Below, in pieces: positions 44,450 to 51,644 of a stretch of 64,000 nucleotides of DNA; position 1 is the first letter of the stretch; every line of letters starts with the position of its first letter. The stretch is from assembly GCA_963794605.1 (NCBI GenBank), contig CAWCEN010000004.1, forward strand, positions 620,001 to 684,000, read 5' to 3'. Both the position numbers and the translations under genes were made by a program. Source of the stretch: VAXT01 sp963794605 (GTDB taxonomy: Bacteria > Actinomycetota > Thermoleophilia > Gaiellales > Gaiellaceae). A model generated the notes under the pieces. That model saw only the letters and a program-made list of their open reading frames with translations, had not been told where the DNA came from and ran no database searches.

Positions 44450-45973
44450 GTGCGTTGGCTGTGCGCCCCGGCCGCTGGACTGTTGAGCGCCCTCGTTCTT
44501 TGCCTCGGTGGAGGTGCTTCGCTCGCGGCGACGATCCAGACCGAGCTTGCGCTCACGCGAACGGACGGGGCGCTCCTGGTGCTCCGAGCCGGCGGCATGA
44601 CTCGACTCGCTGCGCGGGCCCATGCGCCGGCGTGGTCGCCCGACGGCCGACGGGTCGCGTACGTCGCCCGCAGTCGAGGGGGCCAGACCGACGTGTACGT
44701 CGTCGACGCCGACGGAACGCATCGCGGACGGGTAACACGGTCGCCCACGAGCGAGGTTGCCGTTGACTGGTCGCCCGACGGACGGCGCCTCGTCGTCGAG
44801 CGACACGGGCGCCTGTACCTCATCGGCGCAGACGGACGCGACGAGCGGCTCCTGACCGCCGGCAGCAGTCCGTCATGGGCTCCGAAGGGCGGCCGGATCG
44901 CATTCATCCGCAAGGCGGACGTCTTCGTCATCGAGTCGAACGGACACGGACTGCGGCGCATCACGACCTCCGACGCGCCCGACGGTGAGCCCGCATGGTC
45001 GCCGGACGGAAAGCGACTCGCGTTCGTGTCGTCCGACGGGGTCTCCACGGACCTCTATAGCGCGGACGTGAGGACGAAGGCGTTGCTCCGGTTGACGCAA
45101 GACGTAGCGGTCGAGCGCTCGCCGGGCTGGTCGAGAGACGGCCGGCGCATCCTTTATCTCGGCGACGCAGCCGGAGGTGGGCCGTTCTGGAGCATCCCTG
45201 CGTCCGGCGGCGCCGCGACACCGCTCGGCGGTCCGCCCGCGGCCACGAGTTTTCGGCTGCGCCCGACGCCATCGCTGGAGTTGCCTCCTGATCTCGACCA
45301 GCGGGCTCCGTCGGGCCTCGCCGTCCAGTCCTCGAACGGCCGCGACTTGCTCGGTTTCACCTCCGCGAGCGACAACGTCGGCCTCGGCCCGGTCTCGATC
45401 GTCGCCTCGCGGCCGAGCCGAACCGTCCCGAACATGCGTGCAGCGCAGCGCGTCCGCGTTTCGCCGCACGGCGCGAGGACGTACCCCGGCATCGGGCTCC
45501 TGCATTTCACGGTCGCGTTCCCGCACATGCACTGGCACCTGATGGACTTCCAGCGCTACGAGCTCAGGCGGGCGAGCGACCACGCGCTTGTCGTCCGCGA
45601 CCGCAAGTCGGGCTTCTGCCTCGCCGACCACTGGGCTCAGGTGCGTGGCGTCGTTCCCGGCAAGCCGCGCAGGCCGGTCTTCAAGTCGAACTGCGGCCAG
45701 GGCGAGCCGAGCGCGCTTGCCATCTCGGAGGGAACATCGGTGGGCTACACCGACCGCTACCCGGGGTGGTTCCACGGGCAAAACCTCGACATCACGCACG
45801 TCCCCGCGGGCATCTACGTCCTCGTCCACCGCGCGAACCCGGAGCTCAGCGTGCGTGAGCTCCGCTACGAGAACGATGCCGCGTCTGTGCGCGTGCGGCT
45901 CACGCGGGCGGGCGGCGTTCCGCGTGTGCGGCTGCTCGCCCGCTGCGCAGACAGCGAGTGGTGTCCGCGCTAG
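44450..45973 (+). CDS. Secreted TolB-like propeller fused to a lysyl oxidase domain
   Basis: A 507-aa exported two-domain protein. After a signal peptide (AGLLSALVLCLGGGASLA), residues about 30-275 contain PD40/TolB propeller blades (APAWSPDGRRVAYVAR, VDWSPDGRRLVVE, PAWSPDGKRLAFVS). Residues about 285-490 match the lysyl oxidase family. The copper motif is PHMHWHLMDFQRYEL near 360, with FCLADHWAQ and the typical end YTDRYPGWFHGQNLDITHV. Lysyl oxidases make aldehydes from lysine amines and can cross-link proteins. A bacterial fusion with a propeller suggests a targeted extracellular oxidase. GTG start, 6 nt after TACCTT, so probably leaderless. Its stop shares CTAG with the HAD gene. Confidence 0.8.
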   Translation: MRWLCAPAAGLLSALVLCLGGGASLAATIQTELALTRTDGALLVLRAGGMTRLAARAHAPAWSPDGRRVAYVARSRGGQTDVYVVDADGTHRGRVTRSPTSEVAVDWSPDGRRLVVERHGRLYLIGADGRDERLLTAGSSPSWAPKGGRIAFIRKADVFVIESNGHGLRRITTSDAPDGEPAWSPDGKRLAFVSSDGVSTDLYSADVRTKALLRLTQDVAVERSPGWSRDGRRILYLGDAAGGGPFWSIPASGGAATPLGGPPAATSFRLRPTPSLELPPDLDQRAPSGLAVQSSNGRDLLGFTSASDNVGLGPVSIVASRPSRTVPNMRAAQRVRVSPHGARTYPGIGLLHFTVAFPHMHWHLMDFQRYELRRASDHALVVRDRKSGFCLADHWAQVRGVVPGKPRRPVFKSNCGQGEPSALAISEGTSVGYTDRYPGWFHGQNLDITHVPAGIYVLVHRANPELSVRELRYENDAASVRVRLTRAGGVPRVRLLARCADSEWCPR

Positions 45974-46653
45974 CCGGTCGTCAACCCCAACGCCGCCGGC
46001 AGCGCCCGCAGGTCGTGTAGCCGGTTGACCGCCTCGGGGAAGCGGCCCTCTCGGTCGACGAGGAACGCCTGCATCCCCAGCGCGCGGGCACCCGCGACGT
46101 CGTCCTCCGGCGAGTCGCCGACCATCGCAGCCTCTTCTGCGCGCACATCGAGCGCGTCGAGCGCCGACAAGAAGATCGCCGGGTGCGGCTTCGTCTTCCC
46201 GTGTGCGCCCGACCCGACCGCCGCATCGACATCGAGCGCGTGGTGGGCGACGAACGCGGCCAGATCGCGACCCGTGTTCGAGACGAGCCCGATCTTGAGC
46301 CCGCGCTCCCGAAGCGCCTCGAGCACCGGCAGCGTGTCCTCGTACAGCTCGAAGTTCTCGGCGTGCTCCCACGCGCGCGTCATCTCCACCGCACACTCGT
46401 AGGAGCGCTCGGAGTCGCCGCCCATCCCGCGGATGATCCGCTCCGTGAACAGCACCCAGACCTCTTCGTCGTGATCCAGCTCCGGATGCCGCTCGACCGC
46501 CGCAACCGCAGCCGCGCGTGCGTCCGCGTACCGCGCCGGATCGAGCTCGAGCCCGAACCGCCGGCCGAGCGCCTGGTACCCCTCCGGCCCGAGGTCCGGC
46601 CCCGGCTTGGCCAGCGTGAAGTCGACGTCGAAGAGGACGGCCCGCAGCGTCAT
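45970..46653 (-). CDS. HAD-superfamily hydrolase
   Basis: A 227-aa phosphatase-type enzyme. Motif I is AVLFDVDFTLAKPG, motif II LVSNTGRD, and motif III/IV the Lys region GKTKPHPAIF and VGDSPEDDVAGARALGM. Motif I has DVD where many have DxDGT, still a nucleophile/acid pair. ATG overlaps the stop of the kinase-like gene (ATGA). Last gene of a three-gene operon. Substrate unknown; perhaps a phosphoglycolate- or sugar-phosphate-like compound. Confidence 0.85.
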   Translation of the reverse strand: MTLRAVLFDVDFTLAKPGPDLGPEGYQALGRRFGLELDPARYADARAAAVAAVERHPELDHDEEVWVLFTERIIRGMGGDSERSYECAVEMTRAWEHAENFELYEDTLPVLEALRERGLKIGLVSNTGRDLAAFVAHHALDVDAAVGSGAHGKTKPHPAIFLSALDALDVRAEEAAMVGDSPEDDVAGARALGMQAFLVDREGRFPEAVNRLHDLRALPAALGLTTG

Positions 46654-47462
46654 GCCGCTGCTTCTAGCAGCCAGCGCGCGATCTCGGCGTGCGCCGTATG
46701 GAAGTCACCGTCGAAGCTCCAAGCAATCGTCTGACCGAGCGTCCAACCCAGCGCGCGCTCCCGGTCGAGCCCCAGCTCGCCCGTCAACCGATCGAGCCGC
46801 TCGAGAACGGCCCGCTTGCTGTGCCCGAGCTCGCGTGCCCGGACGATCGGCGCGGCGGAGAACTCACGCTCGCCGACGAGCGGCTTCGGGTCGATCACGA
46901 GCCACGGCTCACGCTGTGCTGCGAGAACGTTGCCCGGATGCAGGTCCTGGTGCAGCAGCACCTGGTCGCCCTGGGTCGCAGCCAGCTCCTTGAGCGTCGA
47001 GACCGCTGCCTCGACGAGCCGCTCCTCGTACGGCTTACCGGCGTCCTCCCATTCACGGCGGATCGTGCTCGCCCACCACGCCGCCTCATCCGCGAGCGAC
47101 GTGAACGGCGAGTCGGCGGGCTTCCAGAGCCGCGGCAGGAGCTCGATCAGCACGTCTAGCGCGTTCTCGCCGAGCGGAATCCCCGGCCGACAGCGCTCGA
47201 GCAGGAGAGCGTGGCGCTGGTCGTCGCGAGCCACCAGCCGCACGGCGCCGGCGCCCTGCCAGAGCTCGAGCGCGTCCGCCTCTTGATCGCTCTCGCGGTG
47301 GGGCCACTGGATCTTCAGGACAACGTCGCCGGCCGGGACGACGTACGACACGAACCCGCCTTTGAACGGCTCCTCGAGCTCGAGGTTCCACTGCTCGGCG
47401 CACTCCTCGACGAGCCGCGGGAGGCGCTCCTCCCAGGTCGCTCCTAGGCTGGGGCTGGCCAG
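46650..47462 (-). CDS. Aminoglycoside/hydroxyurea phosphotransferase-like kinase
   Basis: About 270 aa. A small-molecule kinase of the APH(6)/hydroxyurea-kinase type. The N-lobe includes EPFKGGFVSYVVPAGDVVLKIQWP with the ATP-binding Lys. The catalytic loop is LLHQDLHPGNVLAAQ, and the Mg site is WLVIDPKPLVGE. The frame upstream holds no ATG/GTG/TTG between the nitrilase 3' end and 47591. CTG at 47462 follows GGAGG by 7 nt and is my choice; GTG at 47591 would overlap nitrilase by about 150 bp. Actual substrate unknown; a resistance role should not be assumed. Confidence 0.8.
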   Translation of the reverse strand: MASPSLGATWEERLPRLVEECAEQWNLELEEPFKGGFVSYVVPAGDVVLKIQWPHRESDQEADALELWQGAGAVRLVARDDQRHALLLERCRPGIPLGENALDVLIELLPRLWKPADSPFTSLADEAAWWASTIRREWEDAGKPYEERLVEAAVSTLKELAATQGDQVLLHQDLHPGNVLAAQREPWLVIDPKPLVGEREFSAAPIVRARELGHSKRAVLERLDRLTGELGLDRERALGWTLGQTIAWSFDGDFHTAHAEIARWLLEAAA

Positions 47463-48280
47463 CGGTACGCCTCCGGGCGCCGCTGGGACAGGGACGGCAG
47501 CCGACGCCGCACCTCCTCGAGCCAGGCGCGGTCGAGCTCGGCGGAGATCACCGTTTCCTCGTCCGGCGCCTGTGCGAGCACCGTCCCCCACGGGTCGACG
47601 ATCAGCGAGCGCCCGTAGCTCGGCCGTCCGGTCCCCGTCTCGCCCACCTGCGCGGGCGCCGCGACGTAGAAGCCGTTCTCGACCGCCCGCGCGCGCAGGA
47701 GCATGTGCCAGTGGTCCTTGCCGGTGAAAAGCGTGAAGTGGGCGGGCACCGTCGCGAGCAGTGCTCCTTCGAGCGCGAGAACCCGGTACAGCTCCGGGAA
47801 GCGAAGGTCGTAGCAGATCGTCAGCCCGACCGGCCAGCCCTCGACCTCGGTCACCACCGGCTCCTCGCCGTGCTCCTCGGCCTCGGACTCCCGGTACGTC
47901 AGCCCACCGACCTCGACGTCGAACAGGTGGATCTTCCGGTAGACGGAGACCAGCTCGCCCTCGGGATCGAAGACGAGACAGGTATTCGAGAGCTTCTCAC
48001 GCCCCTCTCGCCGCTCGGTGATCGAGCCGCCGATCAGCGTCACGCCGTGCGCGCGCGCCCAGTTGCGCATCGCCGCGACCGACTCGCCGCCCTCGATCGT
48101 CTCGGCAGTGCCGTGGAGCACGTCGGGCGGGCCGATCACGTTCCACTTCTCCGGAAGCGCGATGACGTCGGCGCCGGTGGAGGCAGCCTGCGCAACCAGC
48201 CGCTCGCTCTTCTCGAGGTTCACGTCCTTGTCACGGCCGCTCGTCAGCTGCACGCACGCGATCCGAATTCGGTCGGCCAT
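47444..48280 (-). CDS. Nitrilase-superfamily amidohydrolase (Nit1/Nit2-like)
   Basis: A 278-aa carbon-nitrogen hydrolase. The triad is Glu44 (ALPEKWNV), Lys116 (YRKIHLFDV) and Cys156 (TICYDLRFPELYR). The CYDLRFPELYR motif is that of Nit1/Nit2 proteins, which act on deaminated glutathione or omega-amides. First gene of an overlapping operon with the kinase-like and HAD genes. An in vivo substrate is not certain. Confidence 0.9.
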   Translation of the reverse strand: MADRIRIACVQLTSGRDKDVNLEKSERLVAQAASTGADVIALPEKWNVIGPPDVLHGTAETIEGGESVAAMRNWARAHGVTLIGGSITERREGREKLSNTCLVFDPEGELVSVYRKIHLFDVEVGGLTYRESEAEEHGEEPVVTEVEGWPVGLTICYDLRFPELYRVLALEGALLATVPAHFTLFTGKDHWHMLLRARAVENGFYVAAPAQVGETGTGRPSYGRSLIVDPWGTVLAQAPDEETVISAELDRAWLEEVRRRLPSLSQRRPEAYRWPAPA

Positions 48281-48327
48281 GGCCGTGAGGATACCCCCCC
48301 AAGATCTGAGCTAACCTGCGACCTTCT

Positions 48328-48373
48328 CGGGGTGTGGCGCAGCCTGGTAGCGCGCTCCGTTCGGGTCGGAGAG
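48328..48373 (+). pseudogene. Partial tRNA-Pro: 5' half only
   Basis: Identical to the first 46 nt of the intact tRNA-Pro 190 bp downstream: acceptor 5' strand, D-arm and full anticodon arm (anticodon CGG at 48362-48364). It then diverges, so no T-arm or acceptor 3' strand follows. Identity also covers three bases upstream (from 48325) and a shared GCTAACCTG further upstream. Confidence 0.8.
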
Positions 48374-48443
48374 AAGAACGGGTGAACCCATGGTTCCCCC
48401 GTTGGCCCCCTCCTTTCAGGTCACAGCGTCCGACAGCTCGTGG

Positions 48444-48473
48444 GCTCCCGCCGGGCCAAGCCCGGCTCCGCCC
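48444..48473. repeat. REP-like palindromic element between the two tRNA-Pro copies
   Basis: GCCGGGC-CAA-GCCCGGC with the same flanks as the element inside tilS (34769-34800); one base differs. It sits between the partial and the full tRNA-Pro. Confidence 0.5.
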
Positions 48474-48517
48474 GCGTTGCTACCAACCAAGGTCGGGCGT
48501 CGCTAACCTGTCACTCT

Positions 48518-48591
48518 CGGGGTGTGGCGCAGCCTGGTAGCGCGCTCCGTTCGGGTCGGAGAGGTCCCCAGTTCAAATCTGGGCACCCCGA
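48518..48591 (+). tRNA. tRNA-Pro (anticodon CGG)
   Basis: Acceptor CGGGGTG/CACCCCG, D-stem GCGC/GCGC with the loop AGCCTGGTA, anticodon stem CTCCG/CGGAG with loop TTCGGGT, T-stem CCCAG/CTGGG with loop TTCAAAT. The anticodon CGG (48552-48554) reads CCG. Discriminator A. CCA is not encoded. Confidence 0.93.
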
Positions 48592-48671
48592 TCGAGAGAC
48601 GCGGGGCCGGCTTGCGACAGCCGGCCCTCCGCGCCTCTCCGCGCACGAACAGGTCGCGGATGAACCAGACC

Positions 48672-49055
48672 CTAGGTCGCCAGGATCTGGAGGCGGATGC
48701 GGCCCGAACCGCTCAGCGACGCCGTGATCTGGCAGTCGCCCTTGAACGGCATTCGCAGACGGTAGAGCTTGCCGGAGCGCATGTTCGAGAAGTTCGTCGA
48801 CTTCGAGCCGATCGAAGTGAAGCCGTGGGAGCATGCGACGACACCCATTCCGCTGAGGCCTCGGCCGTAGCCACGGATCCAGAGCGAGTGCGCGTTGTCC
48901 TTGCTCCCGCTCGCGGCGGTAACTGCGAAGGCGCCAGCCGAGTGGCCGGAGCCGATCACGCGCATCCCGGCCGCGTTGGCGGCTGCGATCGCGGACAGGG
49001 CGACGCAGGTGACGACTGCGAGGACCCCCAAGTTGCGGATCGTTCTTCGATGCAT
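48672..49055 (-). CDS. Small secreted protein, unknown function
   Basis: A 127-aa protein with a signal peptide (GVLAVVTCVALSAIAAANA) and a mature domain of about 95 residues with two Cys (MGVVACSHGF and KGDCQITA). It is rich in Gly and Ser, with beta-like pattern (GKLYRLRMPFKGDC, GRIRLQILAT). ATG at 49055 follows GGGGAGG by 8 nt. I do not recognise the family. It lies alone between tRNA-Pro and ssb. Confidence 0.65.
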   Translation of the reverse strand: MHRRTIRNLGVLAVVTCVALSAIAAANAAGMRVIGSGHSAGAFAVTAASGSKDNAHSLWIRGYGRGLSGMGVVACSHGFTSIGSKSTNFSNMRSGKLYRLRMPFKGDCQITASLSGSGRIRLQILAT

Positions 49056-49256
49056 GGTGTGAACCTCCCCTTGTAGTTGCCTCACAGTTGTGCGAGATCG
49101 ATCAAGGATCGCCCGCCGCGCCCGCGCCCGCCTGACACGTCCGCGTCATTTCCCTTCCGGCATGCGGATCGCCGGAGAGTTGAGGCGAATCCGGCACACA
49201 GCCGCCACATTTTCTCCGCTAGCGTTGCCTCTCAAGTCAACAGAGGAGGTATGCGC

Positions 49257-49607
49257 GTGAACGTCGTCACGCTGATCGGCAATCTCGCCACGGACGTCGA
49301 GCTCCGAGAGGTCGGCCAGGACCTGCAGGTCGCCAGCTTCCTGCTCGCGGTCGACCGGCCCGGGAAGGACGAGGCCGACTTCGTGCGCGTCTCGACCTGG
49401 AACAAGCAGGCGGAACTGTGCGCGCAGTACTTGGCGAAGGGGCGCAAGGTCGGCGTCGACGGGCGCCTGCGCAGCAGCTCGTGGGAAGACTCCGACGGCA
49501 ACAAGCGGAACGCAGTCGAGGTGGTCGCGAACCGGGTCGAGTTCCTGTCGTCGCGAGGAAAGGAGGAGGTCGCGGAGATCCCGTTCGAAGCGCCAACACC
49601 AGCCTAG
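49257..49607 (+). CDS. ssb: Single-stranded DNA-binding protein
   Basis: A 116-aa SSB with one OB fold (NVVTLIGNLATDVELREV, VSTWNKQAELCAQYLAKG, VDGRLRSSSWED). The short acidic tail has EIPF, like the DDIPF tip of SSB proteins, followed by a few residues. I choose GTG at 49257 because GGAGG lies 7 nt upstream; the ATG at 49251 is only 1 nt from that SD. No rpsF/rpsR partners are adjacent, so this is probably a second SSB rather than the replicative copy (inference). Confidence 0.88.
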   Translation: MNVVTLIGNLATDVELREVGQDLQVASFLLAVDRPGKDEADFVRVSTWNKQAELCAQYLAKGRKVGVDGRLRSSSWEDSDGNKRNAVEVVANRVEFLSSRGKEEVAEIPFEAPTPA

Positions 49608-49620
49608 AATCGGACGGCCA

Positions 49621-50364
49621 GTGGCCGACCGGGACGAGATCCTTGCCTTCGCGAGCGAGCTGCTCGACCTCGACGCCTATCCGGACTACGGGCCGATGGG
49701 GATGCAGGTCGCGGGCGCCCACGAGGTCGATCGGATCGCCTGTGGGGTCTCGTCGTCGCTCGAGCTCTTCGAGCGCACCGCTCTGGCGGGCGCCCAGATG
49801 CTCCTCGTCCATCATGGTGTGCTCTGGGATCGAGATTCGCGCGTGATCGACGACACCATGCGGCGGCGGCTGAAGACGCTCCTGGATGCCGGGATCACGC
49901 TGGCCGCGTACCACCTCGCACTCGACGCGCATCCTCAGCTCGGCAACAACGCGTTGATCGCGCGAGAGCTGGGGATCGAGCCCTCGGAGGAATTCGCCGG
50001 GATCGGCTTCGGCGGTCCCCTGGCGGAGCCTGTCTCCGCGGACGAGTTCGCGGCTCGGGTCCGCGAGCGGCTAGGCAGCGACCCGGTCGTGTTCGCAGAA
50101 GGTCCCGAGCGGATCGAACGGGCGGCGGTGATCACCGGCGGGGCGGCCCGCTACTTGGCCGACGCCGCGCGTGAGGGCTACGACCTGTTCCTGACCGGCG
50201 AGCCCGCCGAGCCCAGTTTGCACACGGCACGCGAGCTTGGAATCCACTTCGTCGCAGCCGGTCACTACGCGACGGAGCGGATCGGGATCCAGGCGCTGGC
50301 GAAGCGGCTCGCCGAGCAGTTCGAGCTCGAGTGGGAGTTCATCGACCTCCCGAACCCGGTCTAG
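49621..50364 (+). CDS. Nif3-like dinuclear metal centre protein
   Basis: A 247-aa Nif3/YqfO family protein (DUF34). Metal-ligand motifs: LLVHHGVLWD and AAYHLALDAHPQLGNN in the N-half, then FLTGEPAEPSL and HFVAAGHYATE in the C-half. Often called GTP cyclohydrolase I type 2, but that activity is not proved. GTG start, 13 bp after ssb, so one transcript is likely. The absence of folE in the fol block makes the name tempting; sequence alone cannot support it. Confidence 0.88.
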   Translation: MADRDEILAFASELLDLDAYPDYGPMGMQVAGAHEVDRIACGVSSSLELFERTALAGAQMLLVHHGVLWDRDSRVIDDTMRRRLKTLLDAGITLAAYHLALDAHPQLGNNALIARELGIEPSEEFAGIGFGGPLAEPVSADEFAARVRERLGSDPVVFAEGPERIERAAVITGGAARYLADAAREGYDLFLTGEPAEPSLHTARELGIHFVAAGHYATERIGIQALAKRLAEQFELEWEFIDLPNPV

Positions 50365-50375
50365 TTAGTTGTGCA

Positions 50376-50404
50376 TTGCCACCGTCGGAAGGCGGCGGTA
50401 CAGT
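50376..50404 (+). promoter_or_regulatory. Promoter of the candidate small RNA (TTGCCA-17-TACAGT)
   Basis: TTGCCA at 50376-50381 and TACAGT at 50399-50404, 17 bp apart. Predicted start near 50411. Confidence 0.55.
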
Positions 50405-50410
50405 TCGAGG

Positions 50411-50508
50411 CGTGATTGTTTTCGACGCGCGGGGTGTCTGAGCTCCGCGTGACATATCCAGAGGACACCCGAGCCCGACGCGTGCCCGAGAGAGCGGTCG
50501 GGTTTTTT
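50411..50508 (+). ncRNA. Candidate structured small RNA or attenuated leader
   Basis: About 98 nt from the promoter's predicted start to an intrinsic terminator. Pairing I can see: ACGCG (near 50433) with CGCGT (near 50480), and inside that GGGTGTC with GACACCC around a loop of about 24 nt. A terminator stem CCCGA/TCGGG and six T follow. No convincing ORF is inside. It may be an independent sRNA, or an attenuator of the 60-aa gene 38 nt downstream. It does not match tmRNA, SRP, RNase P or 6S cores that I know. Confidence 0.5.
50485..50508 (+). terminator. Intrinsic terminator of the candidate RNA
   Basis: Stem CCCGA (50485-50489) with TCGGG (50498-50502), loop of 8, followed by TTTTTT (50503-50508). 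The best U-tract terminator in the window. Confidence 0.65.
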
Positions 50509-50546
50509 AGTACCCGAACTCGACGCCCAGCTAAAGGAGGAGTGGC

Positions 50547-50729
50547 ATGGCGAACCACCTGACACCCGAGGAGTTGTCGAAGGAAATTGGGATCGAACGC
50601 CAAGAGGTGATCCGCGTCTGCATGGAGGAAGGCGTGCCGATCTACCACGGCAAGATCGACAAGACCCTCTTCCAGGCGCAGCTCGCGGCCCTGAGCGCGC
50701 AACCACCGCCGCAGGCGCTCGCTTCCTAG
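50547..50729 (+). CDS. Small helix-turn-helix-like protein
   Basis: 60 aa with a fine SD (AAAGGAGG). The sequence NHLTPEELSKEIGIERQEVIRV looks like a helix-turn-helix, followed by CMEEGVPIYHGKIDKTLF and a short Ala/Pro/Gln tail. This resembles MerR-type or plasmid-type small DNA-binding modules. It probably binds DNA; target unknown. It follows the candidate structured RNA, which could control it. Its TAG lies in CTAGCTAGCTAG next to the Ku stop. Confidence 0.6.
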   Translation: MANHLTPEELSKEIGIERQEVIRVCMEEGVPIYHGKIDKTLFQAQLAALSAQPPPQALAS

Positions 50730-50733
50730 CTAG

Positions 50734-51594
50734 CTAGGCGCTCTTCGCGACCTTTTTGCGCGCAGCAGGCTTGCGCGTGCTCTTCTTCCCCGCCGGCTTC
50801 GCCTCCTGCACCTCCTCGACGCTCCGTTTGAGCGCCTCCATGAGGTCGACGACCGGGGTCTCCTCCTCCACCGGCTCGGGCTTCTTCAGCTCCTGGCCGT
50901 CGAGCTTGGCCTCGAGCATCTGCCGCAGGTTCTGGCGGTACTCGCTCGTCAGCTCCGACGGATCGAATTCCCCGACGAGGCTCTCGATCACCTGGCGTGC
51001 GAGGTCGAGCTCCGGCTCCTTGACTGTGCTCTCCCCAACGGCCTCCTCGATCTCGGCCTGCGAGTTGACGTCCTCCGCGAGGAACATCGTCTCGAGCGCG
51101 AGGGCATCGCCCTTCGGACGGATGAGGCAGAGATGCTCGGAGCCCTGGCGCACGAACCGGCCGAGCGCAGCCTTCCCGGTCTCCTGCATCGCCCGTAGCA
51201 ACAGCACGTACGGCCGCTGTGCGGCTGTCTCACGCGGCGGAGCGAGGTAGTACGTGCGGTCGAAGTAGACCGGGTCGACCTCGGACGCGTCGACGAACCG
51301 CGTGATCGAGATCGCCTTCGAATCGTCGATCTCCATGATCGCCTCGAGGTCTGCCTCCTCGACGACGACGAACTCGCCCTTCGAGACCTCCCACCCCTTC
51401 ACGAGCTCGTCCCGTTCGACCTCGCGCTCGTGCGTCGGGCACCACCGCTTCTGCTTGATCGGTGTCAGGCACTCGCGGTGCAGCGTGCGGAACGACACGT
51501 CCGACTGGCGCGCGGCCGGCTTCGTGGCCAGCGCGAGCCCGACCGGGATGTTGACCAGGCCAAAGCTGATGGATCCGTTCCAGATCGTCCGCAT
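50734..51594 (-). CDS. ku: Ku protein, non-homologous end joining
   Basis: A 286-aa bacterial Ku that forms a ring on DNA ends and recruits LigD. Family start TIWNGSISFGLVNIPVGL, then CPTHEREVERDELVKG, and the core YDR-type region VDPVYFDRTYYLAPP. The C-terminal tail is Lys/Ala-rich (KSTRKPAARKKVAK), as in many Ku proteins. ATG at 51594 by homology. No ligD in the window; the ligA downstream is the NAD-dependent replicative ligase. Confidence 0.95.
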   Translation of the reverse strand: MRTIWNGSISFGLVNIPVGLALATKPAARQSDVSFRTLHRECLTPIKQKRWCPTHEREVERDELVKGWEVSKGEFVVVEEADLEAIMEIDDSKAISITRFVDASEVDPVYFDRTYYLAPPRETAAQRPYVLLLRAMQETGKAALGRFVRQGSEHLCLIRPKGDALALETMFLAEDVNSQAEIEEAVGESTVKEPELDLARQVIESLVGEFDPSELTSEYRQNLRQMLEAKLDGQELKKPEPVEEETPVVDLMEALKRSVEEVQEAKPAGKKSTRKPAARKKVAKSA

Positions 51595-51644
51595 GGAGAG
51601 CCTAAATTGTACTTGGACCCCTCTTCTCCTCCCATAATTCCGCT

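Noticed and set aside
48325..48591. attL/attR of an integrative element at tRNA-Pro
   Set aside because: The repeat is the 5' half rather than the 3' end, only about 190 bp apart, with no integrase.
48334..48727. ORFs overlapping the tRNA-Pro region
   Set aside because: They read through the tRNA and its copy; no family similarity.
49621..50364. Calling the Nif3-like gene a true GTP cyclohydrolase
   Set aside because: Activity is not established for the family; sequence motifs only show the metal site.
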